Origin: Bacteroidales bacterium
GTDB taxonomy: Bacteria; Bacteroidota; Bacteroidia; Bacteroidales; WCHB1-69
Assembly (NCBI GenBank): GCA_017616775.1
Contig: JAFZXM010000028.1
Location: 66,172-108,822, forward strand
DNA: 42,651 bases
Direction: 5' to 3'
Position numbers and translations under genes: made by a program
Shown: one piece after another, positions 32,379 through 41,945 of the stretch
How the letters are laid out: every line of letters starts with the position of its first letter
Position numbering within the stretch: position 1 is the first letter of the stretch
Notes under the pieces: model-generated
Seen by the model: the letters and a program-made list of their open reading frames with translations, nothing else
Told to the model about the DNA's origin: nothing
Database searches by the model: none

Positions 32379-34485
32379 TAGCAACACGGATGTGAATACA
32401 AATTATGAGTTGGAATTAGCCTATCGCTGTATTGAAAATACAAACAGCCATTTGTTCCTGACAGGAAGGGCGGGAACAGGCAAAACCACTTTTCTGCATT
32501 ATTTGAAAAGCAACAGCACCAAACGTATGGTGGTGCTGGCACCTACGGGAATAGCCGCCATCAATGCGGGCGGAGTCACCATACATTCTTTTTTCCAATT
32601 GCCTTTTGCTCCTTATATTCCCAATGCCGGATATAAAGTGAGTAAAGAATTCAAATATGGCAAAGAAAAAATCAATATTATCCGCAGCCTCAATCTGATA
32701 GTGATAGATGAAATAAGCATGGTGCGTGCCGATTTGTTGGATGCGGTGGATATGATTTTGCGGCATTATCGGCAAAACAGCACACCCTTCGGGGGTGTTC
32801 AACTTTTGATGATAGGCGATGTGCAGCAATTGGCACCGGTGGCCAAAAAAGAAGACAAACAATTGTTGGACCCGTATTATTCCACCTTGTATTTTTTCGG
32901 CAGCCATGCCTTAAGACAAACAGCTTACATGACCATAGAGCTCAAACAGGTGTATAGGCAAAAAGAATCTTTGTTCCTGGATCTGCTGAATGCCATACGC
33001 TCCAAAAAGGCGGACGGGGAAACCTTGCAGTTGATCAATACCCGTTGTATCAAGCCGGATGACAAATCGGCGAATGTAAGACTTACCACCCATAATTTCC
33101 AGGCAGACCAAATCAATAGCGATTTTTTGCATAAGATAAAAGCAAAGGCATATAAGTTCAAGGCGAAAATATCGGGAGTGTTTCCCGAGTCATCGTATCC
33201 TACCGACGATTTGCTGATATTGAAAAAAGGTGCTCAAGTGATGTTTTTGAAGAATGCAGCAGGTGCGGTAAAAAAATATTACAATGGAAAAATAGGTGTT
33301 GTCACCGATATAGATGAAAATCATATAGAAGTGTGTTGCCAGGGGGAAAGCGAACCTTTTGAAGTGGAGCCGGAAGAATGGACCAATACCAAATACATAC
33401 TCAATAAAGATACCAAAGAGATATCGGAACATATAGAAGGCTCTTTCAAACAATATCCTTTGCGCTTGGCATGGGCTGTCACTATCCATAAAAGTCAAGG
33501 ACTCACTTTTGATAATGTCATCATCGATGTGGCTGCCGCTTTTGCTCACGGGCAGGTATATGTGGCTTTAAGTCGTTGCCGTACACTTAACGGATTGATA
33601 TTGAGCAGCCCCATTCAGGCAAAAAGTATTATCAAAGACAGACAGGTGGATGCGTTTACCCGGTATATTGAGCAACATCAGCCGGATGAACAATATTTGG
33701 AAGACTTGGAAAAAGAATATTATTTTTCCATGATTAAAGCACAGTTTTCTTTTGAAAAATTGTATCAATTGTTGCTGCATCTGCAAATGTTGTCGGCGAA
33801 ATATCTGTTTAAAGACTATCCCGAACTGAATGCAAAATTAACCGACGTGTTGACAGATGCGCATAAGCGCATGCTCTCCGTTGCACATCAATTTGAACAG
33901 CAATACACCCAATTATTCTGTCAGGCAGACAATGTATATGAAGACAAGAAGTTACATAGCCGCATAAGTGCTGCAGCCAACTATTTTACCGATTATCTTA
34001 TCGGCAATTTGTTGCCTATGAACGCAATGCTGGACATAGAAATAGATAATAAGGAATTAGACGGGAAATATCAGAATCTGTTTGATGCATTTGCCTTGGA
34101 GTTAAGGATAAAATTGCAGACATTGTCCCGTTGCATGGAGCAAAAATTTTCTTCGAAGGGATATATGCGCATATGTTCAGAATTGCAAATTCAAAAAGGC
34201 GATGTGCATAAGTCTTTATCCAAAGAAAACGGACGGAAAGTGTCTGCCGACGTTCACCGTCCCGATTTGTACGCGCATTTGGTGGAATGGCGTAAAATGA
34301 AATCGGAGGAATCGGGCAAAAAGCTGTATCAGATATGTCCCAACAAGGCGCTTATAGCTATAGCGAACATGCTGCCGCAAAATGAAAAAGAATTGTTGCA
34401 GGTGCCATATATAGGCAAAAAAACCGTGCAAAATTATGGCTGGGAAATATTGGAAATAGTTGGTGAATTTTCTCGAAACAATTGA
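32365..34485 (+). CDS. Pif1-like superfamily 1 helicase with HRDC-type C-terminus
   Basis: 706 residues from ATG 32365, with ATG 32362 as an alternative. Walker A is 'GRAGTGKTTFL' (34-44), Walker B 'LIVIDEISMV' near residue 110, and 'VVLAPTGIAAINAGGVTIHSF' is the Pif1/RecD-like motif Ia. Further motifs are 'GDVQQLAPV', 'TTHNFQADQIN', and the UvrD-C-like 'TIHKSQGLTFDNVIID' with 'VALSRCRTLNGL'. After residue about 440 comes a Bacteroidota-type helical region and a C-terminal HRDC-like segment ('KLYQICPNKALIAIANMLPQ'). It unwinds DNA, probably in replication or repair. Its partners are unknown. Confidence 0.88.
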   Translation: MNGGNSNTDVNTNYELELAYRCIENTNSHLFLTGRAGTGKTTFLHYLKSNSTKRMVVLAPTGIAAINAGGVTIHSFFQLPFAPYIPNAGYKVSKEFKYGKEKINIIRSLNLIVIDEISMVRADLLDAVDMILRHYRQNSTPFGGVQLLMIGDVQQLAPVAKKEDKQLLDPYYSTLYFFGSHALRQTAYMTIELKQVYRQKESLFLDLLNAIRSKKADGETLQLINTRCIKPDDKSANVRLTTHNFQADQINSDFLHKIKAKAYKFKAKISGVFPESSYPTDDLLILKKGAQVMFLKNAAGAVKKYYNGKIGVVTDIDENHIEVCCQGESEPFEVEPEEWTNTKYILNKDTKEISEHIEGSFKQYPLRLAWAVTIHKSQGLTFDNVIIDVAAAFAHGQVYVALSRCRTLNGLILSSPIQAKSIIKDRQVDAFTRYIEQHQPDEQYLEDLEKEYYFSMIKAQFSFEKLYQLLLHLQMLSAKYLFKDYPELNAKLTDVLTDAHKRMLSVAHQFEQQYTQLFCQADNVYEDKKLHSRISAAANYFTDYLIGNLLPMNAMLDIEIDNKELDGKYQNLFDAFALELRIKLQTLSRCMEQKFSSKGYMRICSELQIQKGDVHKSLSKENGRKVSADVHRPDLYAHLVEWRKMKSEESGKKLYQICPNKALIAIANMLPQNEKELLQVPYIGKKTVQNYGWEILEIVGEFSRNN

Positions 34486-34487
34486 AT

Positions 34488-35684
34488 ATGAAACGCATAA
34501 CGCTTCCTTCGTCTAAAAGTATCAGCAACCGTTTGCTGTTGTTGCAACAAACGGCAGGGGATTTCGGAATATTGAATTTGTCGCAAGCCGAAGACACCCG
34601 ATTATTGAAGGCTTGTATCGATAGCGTATTGCAAGCGGAGGGAAAGGCGGAGTTGTATGTGGATAATGACGGTACGGCCTGTCGTTTTCTCACCGCATGG
34701 TTGACCACCATGCCGGGAGTATGGTTGCTTACGGGAAGCGAGCGTATGAAGAGCCGCCCGATATATCCTTTGGTAAAGGTGTTGCTTGAGATGGGGGCCG
34801 ATATTGTCTTTCAAGAGCAGGAAGCGCGGTTGCCTTTGCTTATCAGGGGAGGATTGTGGAAGTGGAAATCGTGTTGCATAGATATTGCTCTCAGCAGTCA
34901 GTTCGCTACCGCAATGTTGCTGGTATTGCCTTTGGCAAAAGAGCCTGTCAGCATAAAACTGTGTAATGGAGGATATTCGCAGCAATATATATTGCAAACT
35001 GTAGAGTTGATGAAACAATTGGGCATATGTTTGCAGTATAATGGGGATAGTATATTGTATCAACCCGTGCGAAGCCGGCATGCTCATGATATGAAAGTGG
35101 AGCAGGATTGGTCGGCGGCGGCGTTTTGGTATGAATATATGGTTTTGCGTAATAGCGGGGAGGATATGTTTTTGGAAGGTTTATCTATGTCGGCATTGCA
35201 AAAGGACAGCATTGTGGCGGATTGGATGCAGGCATTCGGAATACAAACCGTTTATACGGATGAAGGCGTGATTTTGCACCGCATGCATTACTGTCACCCT
35301 CAAGAGGCGGAGTATGATGTTGCCGATAATTTGGATTTGGTGCCGGCGATGCTTGTAACATGTGCCGCCTTACGGATAACAGCTTGCTTTAAGGGTGCTG
35401 ACAATTTGCAATACAAAGAAAGCAACAGAATAGAGGCTTTAAGGCAAGCATTACAAAGTGTGGCCCGAATGGAGTATCAAAACGGAGAATTAAAGTTGTA
35501 TCCCACAGACGGAGAATGGCCGCAAAATGTCAATTTTGACGTGCATCACGATCATCGTGTGGCTATGGCTTTGGCCATGTTGCCTTGTGTGAGTTCACCT
35601 TCCGCCATCAATGATGAGGAATGTGTGTCAAAGTCTTATCCGCATTTTTGGTCACAATGGCACAACATTTGCATGCAAAAATAA
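34488..35684 (+). CDS. aroA: 3-phosphoshikimate 1-carboxyvinyltransferase
   Basis: 398 residues. Although divergent, all substrate residues are visible: K10, S11 and R15 in 'LPSSKSISNRLLLL', 'NDGTACRF' near residue 62 in place of the usual NAGTA-type loop, 'GSERMKSRPI' with its Arg, 'ALSSQFATAMLL', the catalytic Asp in 'VADNLDLVPAML', 'KESNRIEAL', and 'HDHRVAMALAM'. It joins phosphoenolpyruvate to shikimate-3-phosphate in aromatic amino-acid synthesis. It begins two bases after the helicase stop. The loop differs from the canonical 'NAGT' by an Asp (D), which could affect glyphosate response; that is inference. Confidence 0.9.
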   Translation: MKRITLPSSKSISNRLLLLQQTAGDFGILNLSQAEDTRLLKACIDSVLQAEGKAELYVDNDGTACRFLTAWLTTMPGVWLLTGSERMKSRPIYPLVKVLLEMGADIVFQEQEARLPLLIRGGLWKWKSCCIDIALSSQFATAMLLVLPLAKEPVSIKLCNGGYSQQYILQTVELMKQLGICLQYNGDSILYQPVRSRHAHDMKVEQDWSAAAFWYEYMVLRNSGEDMFLEGLSMSALQKDSIVADWMQAFGIQTVYTDEGVILHRMHYCHPQEAEYDVADNLDLVPAMLVTCAALRITACFKGADNLQYKESNRIEALRQALQSVARMEYQNGELKLYPTDGEWPQNVNFDVHHDHRVAMALAMLPCVSSPSAINDEECVSKSYPHFWSQWHNICMQK

Positions 35685-35771
35685 TAGTTGAACAGAAATT
35701 TCAATACAAGCGATTGTGTTGAAAGGATATTTTTTTAATATAACCAACAGTAAAATAAAAACATATAACAA

Positions 35772-36638
35772 ATGAAAGGAATAGTTCTTGCCGGCGGAGC
35801 CGGAACACGATTACACCCCTTAACATTGGCAATGAGCAAGCAATTGATGCCGATATACGACAAGCCGATGATATATTATCCCATAGGGGTGTTAATGTCG
35901 GCAGGCATTAAAGATATTTTGATTATTTCCACTCCCACCGATTTGCCCAATTTTGAGAAATTATTGGGAACGGGTGAAAATATAGGATGTAAGTTCAGCT
36001 ATAAAGTACAAGAAGTTCCTAACGGACTGGCACAAGCATTTGTTTTGGGAGAAGAATTCATAGGTAACGATAACGTATGTTTGATATTGGGAGACAACAT
36101 ATTTTATGGCGGAGGTTTTGAAAGTAACATCAAGTCCTGCGTGCATCCTGACGGAGGAATAGTGTTTGCTTATCATGTGAACGACCCCGAACGCTATGGC
36201 GTGGTGGAATTTGATGAACATTTCAAGGCCATATCCATAGAAGAAAAGCCTCAGCACCCCAAGTCGAATTATGCAGTTCCCGGATTATATTTTTACGACA
36301 ATTCGGTGGTGGAAGTTGCAAAGCAGATTAAACCGAGCAAGCGCGGTGAATATGAAATTACCGATGTAAACAAATATTATCTGGAACGGGGAAAGCTGAC
36401 GGTCTCCATTTTGGAGCGGGGAACGGCCTGGTTGGATACGGGAACGTTTAAATCGTTAATGGAGGCTACGCAATATGTGCAGGTGATAGAAGACAGGCAA
36501 GGTAAAAAAATAGGCTGTATAGAAGAAATAGCTTACGAACAGGGATTTATTGATGCACAACAATTGCGCAAAGTGGCTCAGCCCTTGTTAAAGAGCGGTT
36601 ATGGGCAGTATTTAATTAATTTGATAGATAATAAATAA
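35772..36638 (+). CDS. rfbA: Glucose-1-phosphate thymidylyltransferase
   Basis: 288 residues, the standard length. Nucleotide-binding '[16 protein letters not shown]' (3-18), '[17 protein letters not shown]' (21-37), '[11 protein letters not shown]' with the metal Asp, '[20 protein letters not shown]', and '[10 protein letters not shown]'. It makes dTDP-glucose for dTDP-rhamnose or related sugars. The other dTDP-rhamnose genes (rfbB, rfbC, rfbD) are not next to it. The next gene is another SDR enzyme of sugar-nucleotide metabolism nine bases downstream. No clear -7 box was found in the 87 bases upstream. Confidence 0.95.
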   Translation: MKGIVLAGGAGTRLHPLTLAMSKQLMPIYDKPMIYYPIGVLMSAGIKDILIISTPTDLPNFEKLLGTGENIGCKFSYKVQEVPNGLAQAFVLGEEFIGNDNVCLILGDNIFYGGGFESNIKSCVHPDGGIVFAYHVNDPERYGVVEFDEHFKAISIEEKPQHPKSNYAVPGLYFYDNSVVEVAKQIKPSKRGEYEITDVNKYYLERGKLTVSILERGTAWLDTGTFKSLMEATQYVQVIEDRQGKKIGCIEEIAYEQGFIDAQQLRKVAQPLLKSGYGQYLINLIDNK

Positions 36639-36646
36639 GTCGGTCA

Positions 36647-37597
36647 ATGAGAAAAATATTAGTAACAGGAGGTGCCGGATTTATAGGCAGTTGTTTGGTA
36701 GAACGTTTGGTGCAGGACCCTGAAAATTACGTAGTGGCTTTTGACAACCTGTCAACGGGCGCCGTGAACAAATTGCCGCAGGTGCGCGGAAAGAATTGGC
36801 AGTTTGTAAAAGGCGATTGCAATGTGTACAATGACATATCCCAAGTAATGCTTTCGCATAATTTTGACTTTGTATTTCATTATGCGGCATGTGTAGGGGT
36901 GCAAAGAACACAAGAGAATCCTTGCAAAGTGCTCATGGATTTGGAAGGTTTCCGCAATGTGTTGGATTTGTCCAAAAGCTCTAACGTTCAGCGTGTTTTC
37001 TTTGCCAGCTCGTCGGAGGTGTATGGAGAACCCGTAACCATACCGCAAAATGAAGTTACCACGCCGTTGAATTCCCGTGTGCCTTATGCTGTGGTAAAAA
37101 ATGTGGGTGAAGCATTTTTGCGCTCATATTATAAAGAATATGGCTTGGAATATACAATTTTCCGTTTTTTCAACACTTACGGGCCCAAGCAGTCAAAAGA
37201 TTTTGTTATATCCCGGTTTATAGCATTAGCCATGAAAAACGAACCCATCACAATATACGGTGACGGTTCGCAAACACGTACTTTTTGCTATATAGATGAC
37301 AATATAGACGCATGTACCAAAGCGGCTTATGACAATATGTTTGTAAACGATGTGGTGAATATAGGCAATAATAACGAAACCACCATACTCGATTTGGCAA
37401 AAATTATCATAGAGCATACAGGTTCCAAATCCGAATTGCGGTATTTGCCTCCTTTGAAAGAAGGGGATATGAAACGCCGTATGCCGGATATCACCCGTAT
37501 GAAGTCTTTGGTTGAACGTCCTCTTGTCACTTTGGAAGAAGGGATAGATGCTATTTTGTCCAGTGATTTGTGGAAGCAGGACTGTTGTCAATATTGA
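36647..37597 (+). CDS. Extended SDR sugar-nucleotide epimerase/dehydratase
   Basis: 316 residues. 'ILVTGGAGFIGSCLVERL' binds NAD(P); the catalytic pair is Y147 and K151 in 'PYAVVKN', with Ser in 'FFASSSEVYGEP'. 'FRFFNTYGPKQSKDFVISRF' and 'YGDGSQTRTFCYIDD' are typical of NDP-sugar epimerases and UDP-xylose-type enzymes. The exact reaction (4-epimerase, decarboxylase or dehydratase) cannot be fixed. It is co-transcribed with rfbA and ends at a terminator. It probably supplies a sugar for the surface polysaccharide made by the genes at 39279-41814. Confidence 0.88.
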   Translation: MRKILVTGGAGFIGSCLVERLVQDPENYVVAFDNLSTGAVNKLPQVRGKNWQFVKGDCNVYNDISQVMLSHNFDFVFHYAACVGVQRTQENPCKVLMDLEGFRNVLDLSKSSNVQRVFFASSSEVYGEPVTIPQNEVTTPLNSRVPYAVVKNVGEAFLRSYYKEYGLEYTIFRFFNTYGPKQSKDFVISRFIALAMKNEPITIYGDGSQTRTFCYIDDNIDACTKAAYDNMFVNDVVNIGNNNETTILDLAKIIIEHTGSKSELRYLPPLKEGDMKRRMPDITRMKSLVERPLVTLEEGIDAILSSDLWKQDCCQY

Positions 37598-37617
37598 TAA
37601 CGTGAAGATATGTTTAC

Positions 37618-37655
37618 AAGATGACATCTTTTTTTAAGATGTCGTCTTTTTTTAT
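37618..37655 (+). terminator. Intrinsic terminator after the rfbA operon
   Basis: AAGATGACATCTT (37618-37630) pairs with AAGATGTCGTCTT (37636-37648) with one wobble pair, followed by a run of seven T. Confidence 0.85.
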
Positions 37656-37673
37656 ATCAGGAAATACCTATTG

Positions 37674-38384
37674 ATGAAAAAAACCGGATTGATATCAAAA
37701 AGTGCTTATATCAGGGGCTTGCAATGTCCGAAATCCTTGTATTTGTATAAGAATAATTATGCGGATAGAGAAAAACCGTCCCCCGAATTATTGGAACGTT
37801 TCCGAAAAGGGAATGATTTTGGTGCTTTGGCGTGGCAATTATTTCCCGGAGGCATGGATATGTCTCCCAAAATGCAATATCCGGGTGTTTTGTTGGTCGC
37901 TGCTGATAGAGTAAAACAAATATTATTGCAATATCATGATATCATTTTGTATGAGGCCGCCTTTTGTCATCAGCCCTGTGTGTGTATAATGGATATAGCG
38001 GTACGTTCAGAGGGCTTGCTTTATGCTTATGAGGTGAAAAGTTCGGTGAATATTTCCTCCACTTATCTTAATGATGCTGCATATCAGTATTATGTAATGA
38101 GCAAGGCGGGTTTTGCTCCCGTTCAAATGAATATAGTTCATTTAAAAGAAGGGGCAGACCTGAATGAATTGCTGCATGTGGAGGATATGAGGGTGACGGA
38201 TGTAACGCGGCAGGTGTTGGATTTGCAATCTGATGTTGAAGAGCATGTGAGGCAATTATTGTCTGCATTGCAAACAGAAGACACCCTTTTGATTCCGCGC
38301 GGGGAACAATGCGAGTTTCCGTATCATTGCGATTTTGTGAGTTATTGTACCAGGCAGGAGAAAAAAATAAAAATAACACCTTGA
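37674..38384 (+). CDS. Stand-alone Cas4/RecB-like PD-(D/E)XK nuclease with Fe-S cysteines
   Basis: 236 residues. The nuclease core has E95 ('YEAAF'), D107 ('CIMDIAV'), E120-V-K122 ('AYEVKSS'), and Q138 in 'AAYQYYV'. Four cysteines are placed as in Cas4 and AddB-type Fe-S nucleases: C18 in 'GLQCPKSLYL' and C213, C219, C225 in 'CEFPYHCDFVSYC'. DUF2779 proteins carry a similar N-terminal module but continue with a second, RNase-H-like domain that is lacking here. No Cas genes or CRISPR array are near. It is likely a DNA exonuclease of unknown pathway. The TGA stop lies in the loop of the terminator. Confidence 0.8.
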   Translation: MKKTGLISKSAYIRGLQCPKSLYLYKNNYADREKPSPELLERFRKGNDFGALAWQLFPGGMDMSPKMQYPGVLLVAADRVKQILLQYHDIILYEAAFCHQPCVCIMDIAVRSEGLLYAYEVKSSVNISSTYLNDAAYQYYVMSKAGFAPVQMNIVHLKEGADLNELLHVEDMRVTDVTRQVLDLQSDVEEHVRQLLSALQTEDTLLIPRGEQCEFPYHCDFVSYCTRQEKKIKITP

Positions 38385-38398
38385 GGTGTTATTTTTAT
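38367..38398. terminator. Bidirectional terminator between the nuclease and barrel genes
   Basis: ATAAAAATAACACC (38367-38380) pairs perfectly with GGTGTTATTTTTAT (38385-38398) around TTGA. The stop codon of the nuclease is in the loop, and the opposing gene ends 23 bases away, so it can serve both converging units. Confidence 0.85.
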
Positions 38399-38421
38399 TG
38401 ATAGGTTTTAAATATATATGT

Positions 38422-39111
38422 CTAGAAGGCGATGCCTGCTTTTATTCCCAGAGAAATGTATAAGCACGATTGATCTGTATTCACCAGCAGGGGACGTATA
38501 TTTTGGCTGGGCTTGGCGGAGCCTGCATAATAACGTAATGATGATTCCTGAAAGCGTGCGAATGCTGATATGATCAAAGCCGTGGAGTAGGTTACGTTTA
38601 CTTTTAAACCAAAACCCGTTTCCGCCATCCATCCCGATTTGGCGCCATGAATAATGTATTCCGTGGAATTGCCGGTACCTACTTTATAAGGTTTGGAATC
38701 GATGTGCCAGCGGCTGGCATATCCTAAATTAATATACCATTGGGGGGCAAAACGATTTTTGGTCATATTGACTCTGAAATCAACATATACGGGTAAAAAA
38801 GCGTTTTTCACGGTCCAATAGTCAAAACTTACGCCTACCCCTAAACAAACATAAGGATTGAATTGGTAACCCATAAATTGGGAAATATTCACCACGGGCA
38901 AGCCTTGGGTCAATATTTCTGTGGATTTATCGGTTTCTCCTTCTTTAGGTATATAGGGAATGCGTGCAAAACCATGATAAAATGATAAAGAAGTAATAAA
39001 TAAAGGACCTTGTTCTTTAATATTTTTTAAATTTTGTGCGCAGGTGACATTATTAAAGGAGCTCATTAGCCCTAATATGCCTGCCGTTAATATCACTAAT
39101 GCTTTTTTCAT
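38422..39111 (-). CDS. Outer-membrane beta-barrel protein
   Basis: 229 residues with a signal peptide (MKKALVILTAGILGLMSSF... cleaved near 'CAQ'). The rest alternates as amphipathic strands: 'FITSLSFYHGFARIPYI', 'YVCLGVGVSFDYWTV', 'LPVYVDFRVNMTKNRFAPQW', 'MAETGFGLKVNV', and a terminal strand ending 'GIKAGIAF' with final Phe, the usual BAM-recognition residue. It is a small barrel of unknown function. It is transcribed divergently from the Wzz-like gene, with both promoters in the 167 bases between them. Confidence 0.75.
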   Translation of the reverse strand: MKKALVILTAGILGLMSSFNNVTCAQNLKNIKEQGPLFITSLSFYHGFARIPYIPKEGETDKSTEILTQGLPVVNISQFMGYQFNPYVCLGVGVSFDYWTVKNAFLPVYVDFRVNMTKNRFAPQWYINLGYASRWHIDSKPYKVGTGNSTEYIIHGAKSGWMAETGFGLKVNVTYSTALIISAFARFQESSLRYYAGSAKPSQNIRPLLVNTDQSCLYISLGIKAGIAF

Positions 39112-39142
39112 GCTTGTGAAAAATTAATTATTATCCAATTTG

Positions 39143-39150
39143 CAAAGATA
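39143..39150 (-). promoter_or_regulatory. -7 box TATCTTTG of the barrel gene
   Basis: It reads TATCTTTG on the minus strand, 31 bases before the ATG. Confidence 0.65.
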
Positions 39151-39213
39151 CAATTTTTTTTCAAAAAAATCAAACGGTTGAAAAGTTAAACATATAAAAG
39201 TAATAAAAAATGC

Positions 39214-39221
39214 TATCTTTG
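39214..39221 (+). promoter_or_regulatory. -7 box TATCTTTG of the Wzz-like gene
   Basis: 57 bases before ATG 39279; faces away from the box at 39143. Confidence 0.65.
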
Positions 39222-39278
39222 CATTTTGGATCGGATAAAAGTGTCCGTATGGAATTATATAAGTAAAGCAAAGTAAAT

Positions 39279-40319
39279 ATGAATAAATTAGAGAATTCAA
39301 AGGAGGTGATAGGATTATTTGCCTTGATAGTGAGATGGAAAAAATTGTTGATAGCGGTTGCCTTATCTGCGGCAGTGTTGTCGTTGGCGGTATCATTGTT
39401 GATTACACCGAAATTCAAATCGACGGTAATCATGTTGCCCACTTCGAGCAATGCAGTGTCGCAAATGATTATGGTGGACGGCAATTACAATGAATTTTTG
39501 GATGCCACCCAATTCGGGGATGACATAAAAATAGACCAGATGTTGCAAATTTTGAATTCCCGCAAGGTAAAAGACCATTTGGTGCAGACCTTTGATTTGA
39601 TCAGGCATTATGATTTGGATACGAATAAAAAATATTGGAAGACCAAATTGTATAAAAATATGGAATCGGATATTACTTTCAGCCGTACCAATTTTATGGG
39701 AGTACAAATCACGGTGGTGGATAAAAATCCTCAAATGGCGGCAGCCATAGCCAATGAAGTGGCCGATTATTATGATACGCTAAAGCGTGAAATCATACAA
39801 CAGCGTACCGCTGTAGCGTATGCAATAGTGGAAAGGGAGATGGACAGTTTGAATACTTTGGTATCGGTATTGTCCGATTCTTTGAGCCGGATAATGCAGC
39901 ACGGGGTGTATGATTACGAAACGCAATCGGAGAGATTATATCAGCAATATGTAAAAGAAATAGCTGCCGGCAACACCGCTGCGGCCAATCGTTTACAGCA
40001 GCAGTTGGTTGTGTTGGAGCAATGGGGTCCGCAATATGTATCCGTACGCGACCATATCATGAATTTGCGCGAAATGCAGCAGGGAATGCAGTCAAAATTG
40101 CAAGAAATGCGTGTGGATGCACAATATGCCATGACACAAAAGTTTGTGGTGGAAAAAGCGGTGCCGGCGGATAAAAAATATTATCCCAAAAAGTCCGTTA
40201 TAGTGGTGGTATCTACTTTGTGCGCTTTGATATTGGCATTTTTCTTTATATTGTGTCAAAGTTCGCTGCAATCAGCCTATGAGGAAATAAAACAACAAAA
40301 TTCGCAAGCCGGATTGTAA
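39279..40319 (+). CDS. Wzz-like polysaccharide chain-length determinant
   Basis: 346 residues. Two membrane segments, at about 22-42 and 306-326, flank a large periplasmic coiled-coil region ('REMDSLNTLVSVLSDSLSRI' and 'QQQLVVLEQW'), the layout of Wzz/PCP proteins. 'FKSTVIMLPTSS' follows TM1 as in Wzz, and 'AVPADKKYYPKKSVIVV' with its Pro-rich segment precedes TM2. No kinase domain is attached, so it is of the LPS/O-antigen type rather than capsule BY-kinase type. It is co-transcribed with the O-antigen ligase or polymerase one base downstream. Confidence 0.85.
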   Translation: MNKLENSKEVIGLFALIVRWKKLLIAVALSAAVLSLAVSLLITPKFKSTVIMLPTSSNAVSQMIMVDGNYNEFLDATQFGDDIKIDQMLQILNSRKVKDHLVQTFDLIRHYDLDTNKKYWKTKLYKNMESDITFSRTNFMGVQITVVDKNPQMAAAIANEVADYYDTLKREIIQQRTAVAYAIVEREMDSLNTLVSVLSDSLSRIMQHGVYDYETQSERLYQQYVKEIAAGNTAAANRLQQQLVVLEQWGPQYVSVRDHIMNLREMQQGMQSKLQEMRVDAQYAMTQKFVVEKAVPADKKYYPKKSVIVVVSTLCALILAFFFILCQSSLQSAYEEIKQQNSQAGL

Positions 40320-40320
40320 A

Positions 40321-41814
40321 ATGCTGTTGAAGTGCAAGCAATGGTTGGCAAGCCATAGGTATGCAGCTATGGTGTGGGCGGTATGTATAGGTTTTATACT
40401 TGTATGTGCGGCAGCTATCAGGCATGAGTATTTTTTTGTGCCCTATTCCGTGTTCATGCTGTTGGCATTGTATGTATTGTGCTTTCATACCGAAAAGTTT
40501 TTTTATTTGATATGGCTGATAATTCCGTTTTCGGTGGAGTTGCGCGAAATGTTTCCCAAAATCAGCTATAGTTTTTCCATCCCGAGCGAGTTGATGCTGG
40601 TAGCTTTGATGGCCTTATTTCTATGCGGAATACTATTACACAGAAATTATCCGCGTGACTGCGCTTCGCATGGGGTGAGCCAATTGTTGTATTTCTATTT
40701 GTTTTGGATATTTCTCACTTCCATCACATCTACCATCCCCATAGTGTCGTTTAAGTTTTTGATGGCAAAATTGTGGTTTGTGACAGTAGCCTATTTTTTC
40801 TTTTTATTATTGTTGAAAAAAGATATACATAAGGCATCCACGGCATTGTTGTGCTATGGCTTTGCCTTGGCGGTGGTGGTGATGATTACCACCTACAAGC
40901 ATATTACATTGGGTGATGTGCGCAAGGTGGCTTATTGGGTGATGAGTCCTTATTATAACGACCATACGGCTTATGGTGCCGTTTTGGCATTTTTTGTGCC
41001 TGTTTTGAGTTTGATGCCATTTGTGAAAGAACTTCCTGTCTGGAAAAAATATTTGTCATGGCTATTATTGGTTCCTGTAATGTCGGGCTTGTATTTGTCA
41101 TTTTCCAGAGCTGCATGGCTGAGTGTGATATTGGCAATGGGAGTGGCGGTGATCATTTTGTTGGGAATACGGTTGCGTACCGTTCTTTTGTCCGTATTTG
41201 CGGTAATGGTTTTGGCAGTGGGATTTCAGCATGAAATAGTCAGGATATTATCTCGCAACAGTACGGAATCTTCCACGGGCAATTTGGCAGAACATATACA
41301 ATCCATGAGCAATATAACCACCGATGCCTCTAATGTAGAGAGGTTCAATCGCTGGTCTGCGGCTGTGGATATGTTTAAAGACAAGCCGGTGTTCGGATTC
41401 GGGCCGGGGACATATCAATTCAATTACGCTTCTTATCAAAATCCCAAATTCCGCACCATCATCAGCACCAATGCCGGCGATGGCGGCAATGCGCATAGCG
41501 AATATCTGGGGCCCTTGTCCGAAACGGGTTTGTTGGGGATGCTCATAGTCATTACATTAGTATTAATGGTGCTTGTCAAAGGAATAAATGTCTATCGCTA
41601 TGCAAAAGACCATGATATAAGAATATATGCTCTAATGTCAACATTGTCTTTGATAACTTATTTTCTGCATGGCATTTTGAACAATTTTTTGGATACCGAA
41701 AAATTAGCTATTCCTGTATTCGGTGCAATGGCTGTCATAGTGGTGTGCGATATAAAATATAAAAAAGTCTCAAAAAGCATGAGTTCACTTGATTCAGCAA
41801 GAAAAACTTGCTAA
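40321..41814 (+). CDS. O-antigen ligase/polymerase (WaaL/Wzy family)
   Basis: 497 residues, about 10-12 membrane segments. Family landmarks are 'GLYLSFSRAAWLSVILAM' with its Arg, a large periplasmic loop (about residues 305-395) with 'FGFGPGTYQFNY' and 'NAHSEYLGPLSETGLLG', and a His pair region typical of WaaL and Wzy. It joins or polymerises lipid-linked O-units outside the inner membrane. The choice between ligase and polymerase is not possible from sequence. A single base after the Wzz-like stop makes them an operon. Confidence 0.85.
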   Translation: MLLKCKQWLASHRYAAMVWAVCIGFILVCAAAIRHEYFFVPYSVFMLLALYVLCFHTEKFFYLIWLIIPFSVELREMFPKISYSFSIPSELMLVALMALFLCGILLHRNYPRDCASHGVSQLLYFYLFWIFLTSITSTIPIVSFKFLMAKLWFVTVAYFFFLLLLKKDIHKASTALLCYGFALAVVVMITTYKHITLGDVRKVAYWVMSPYYNDHTAYGAVLAFFVPVLSLMPFVKELPVWKKYLSWLLLVPVMSGLYLSFSRAAWLSVILAMGVAVIILLGIRLRTVLLSVFAVMVLAVGFQHEIVRILSRNSTESSTGNLAEHIQSMSNITTDASNVERFNRWSAAVDMFKDKPVFGFGPGTYQFNYASYQNPKFRTIISTNAGDGGNAHSEYLGPLSETGLLGMLIVITLVLMVLVKGINVYRYAKDHDIRIYALMSTLSLITYFLHGILNNFLDTEKLAIPVFGAMAVIVVCDIKYKKVSKSMSSLDSARKTC

Positions 41815-41893
41815 GTGCTTCTATGATTATACGTTATTAATAGCTTGTTGATAAATTTTTTTCATTCCAAAAGGGTTTTGTATTATTTTTTTG

Positions 41894-41945
41894 TATATTT
41901 GCGGAAATATTGTTTAACAAAAGTTGCATTTGTGACTTGAATATG
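41894..41945 (+). repeat. Promoter-leader repeat (copy 3), intact
   Basis: A -7 box TATATTTG at 41894-41901, 24 bases, then GCATTTGTGACTTGAAT and ATG 41943. The spacing and core equal copy 2 at 14158; copy 1 at 2615 is one base shorter. In this copy the leader runs straight into the gene, so it serves as the reference for the interrupted copy 2. Confidence 0.65.

Noticed and set aside
37674..38384. Possible CRISPR-associated Cas4 with a nearby array
   Set aside because: No regularly spaced repeats and no other cas genes occur in the window.
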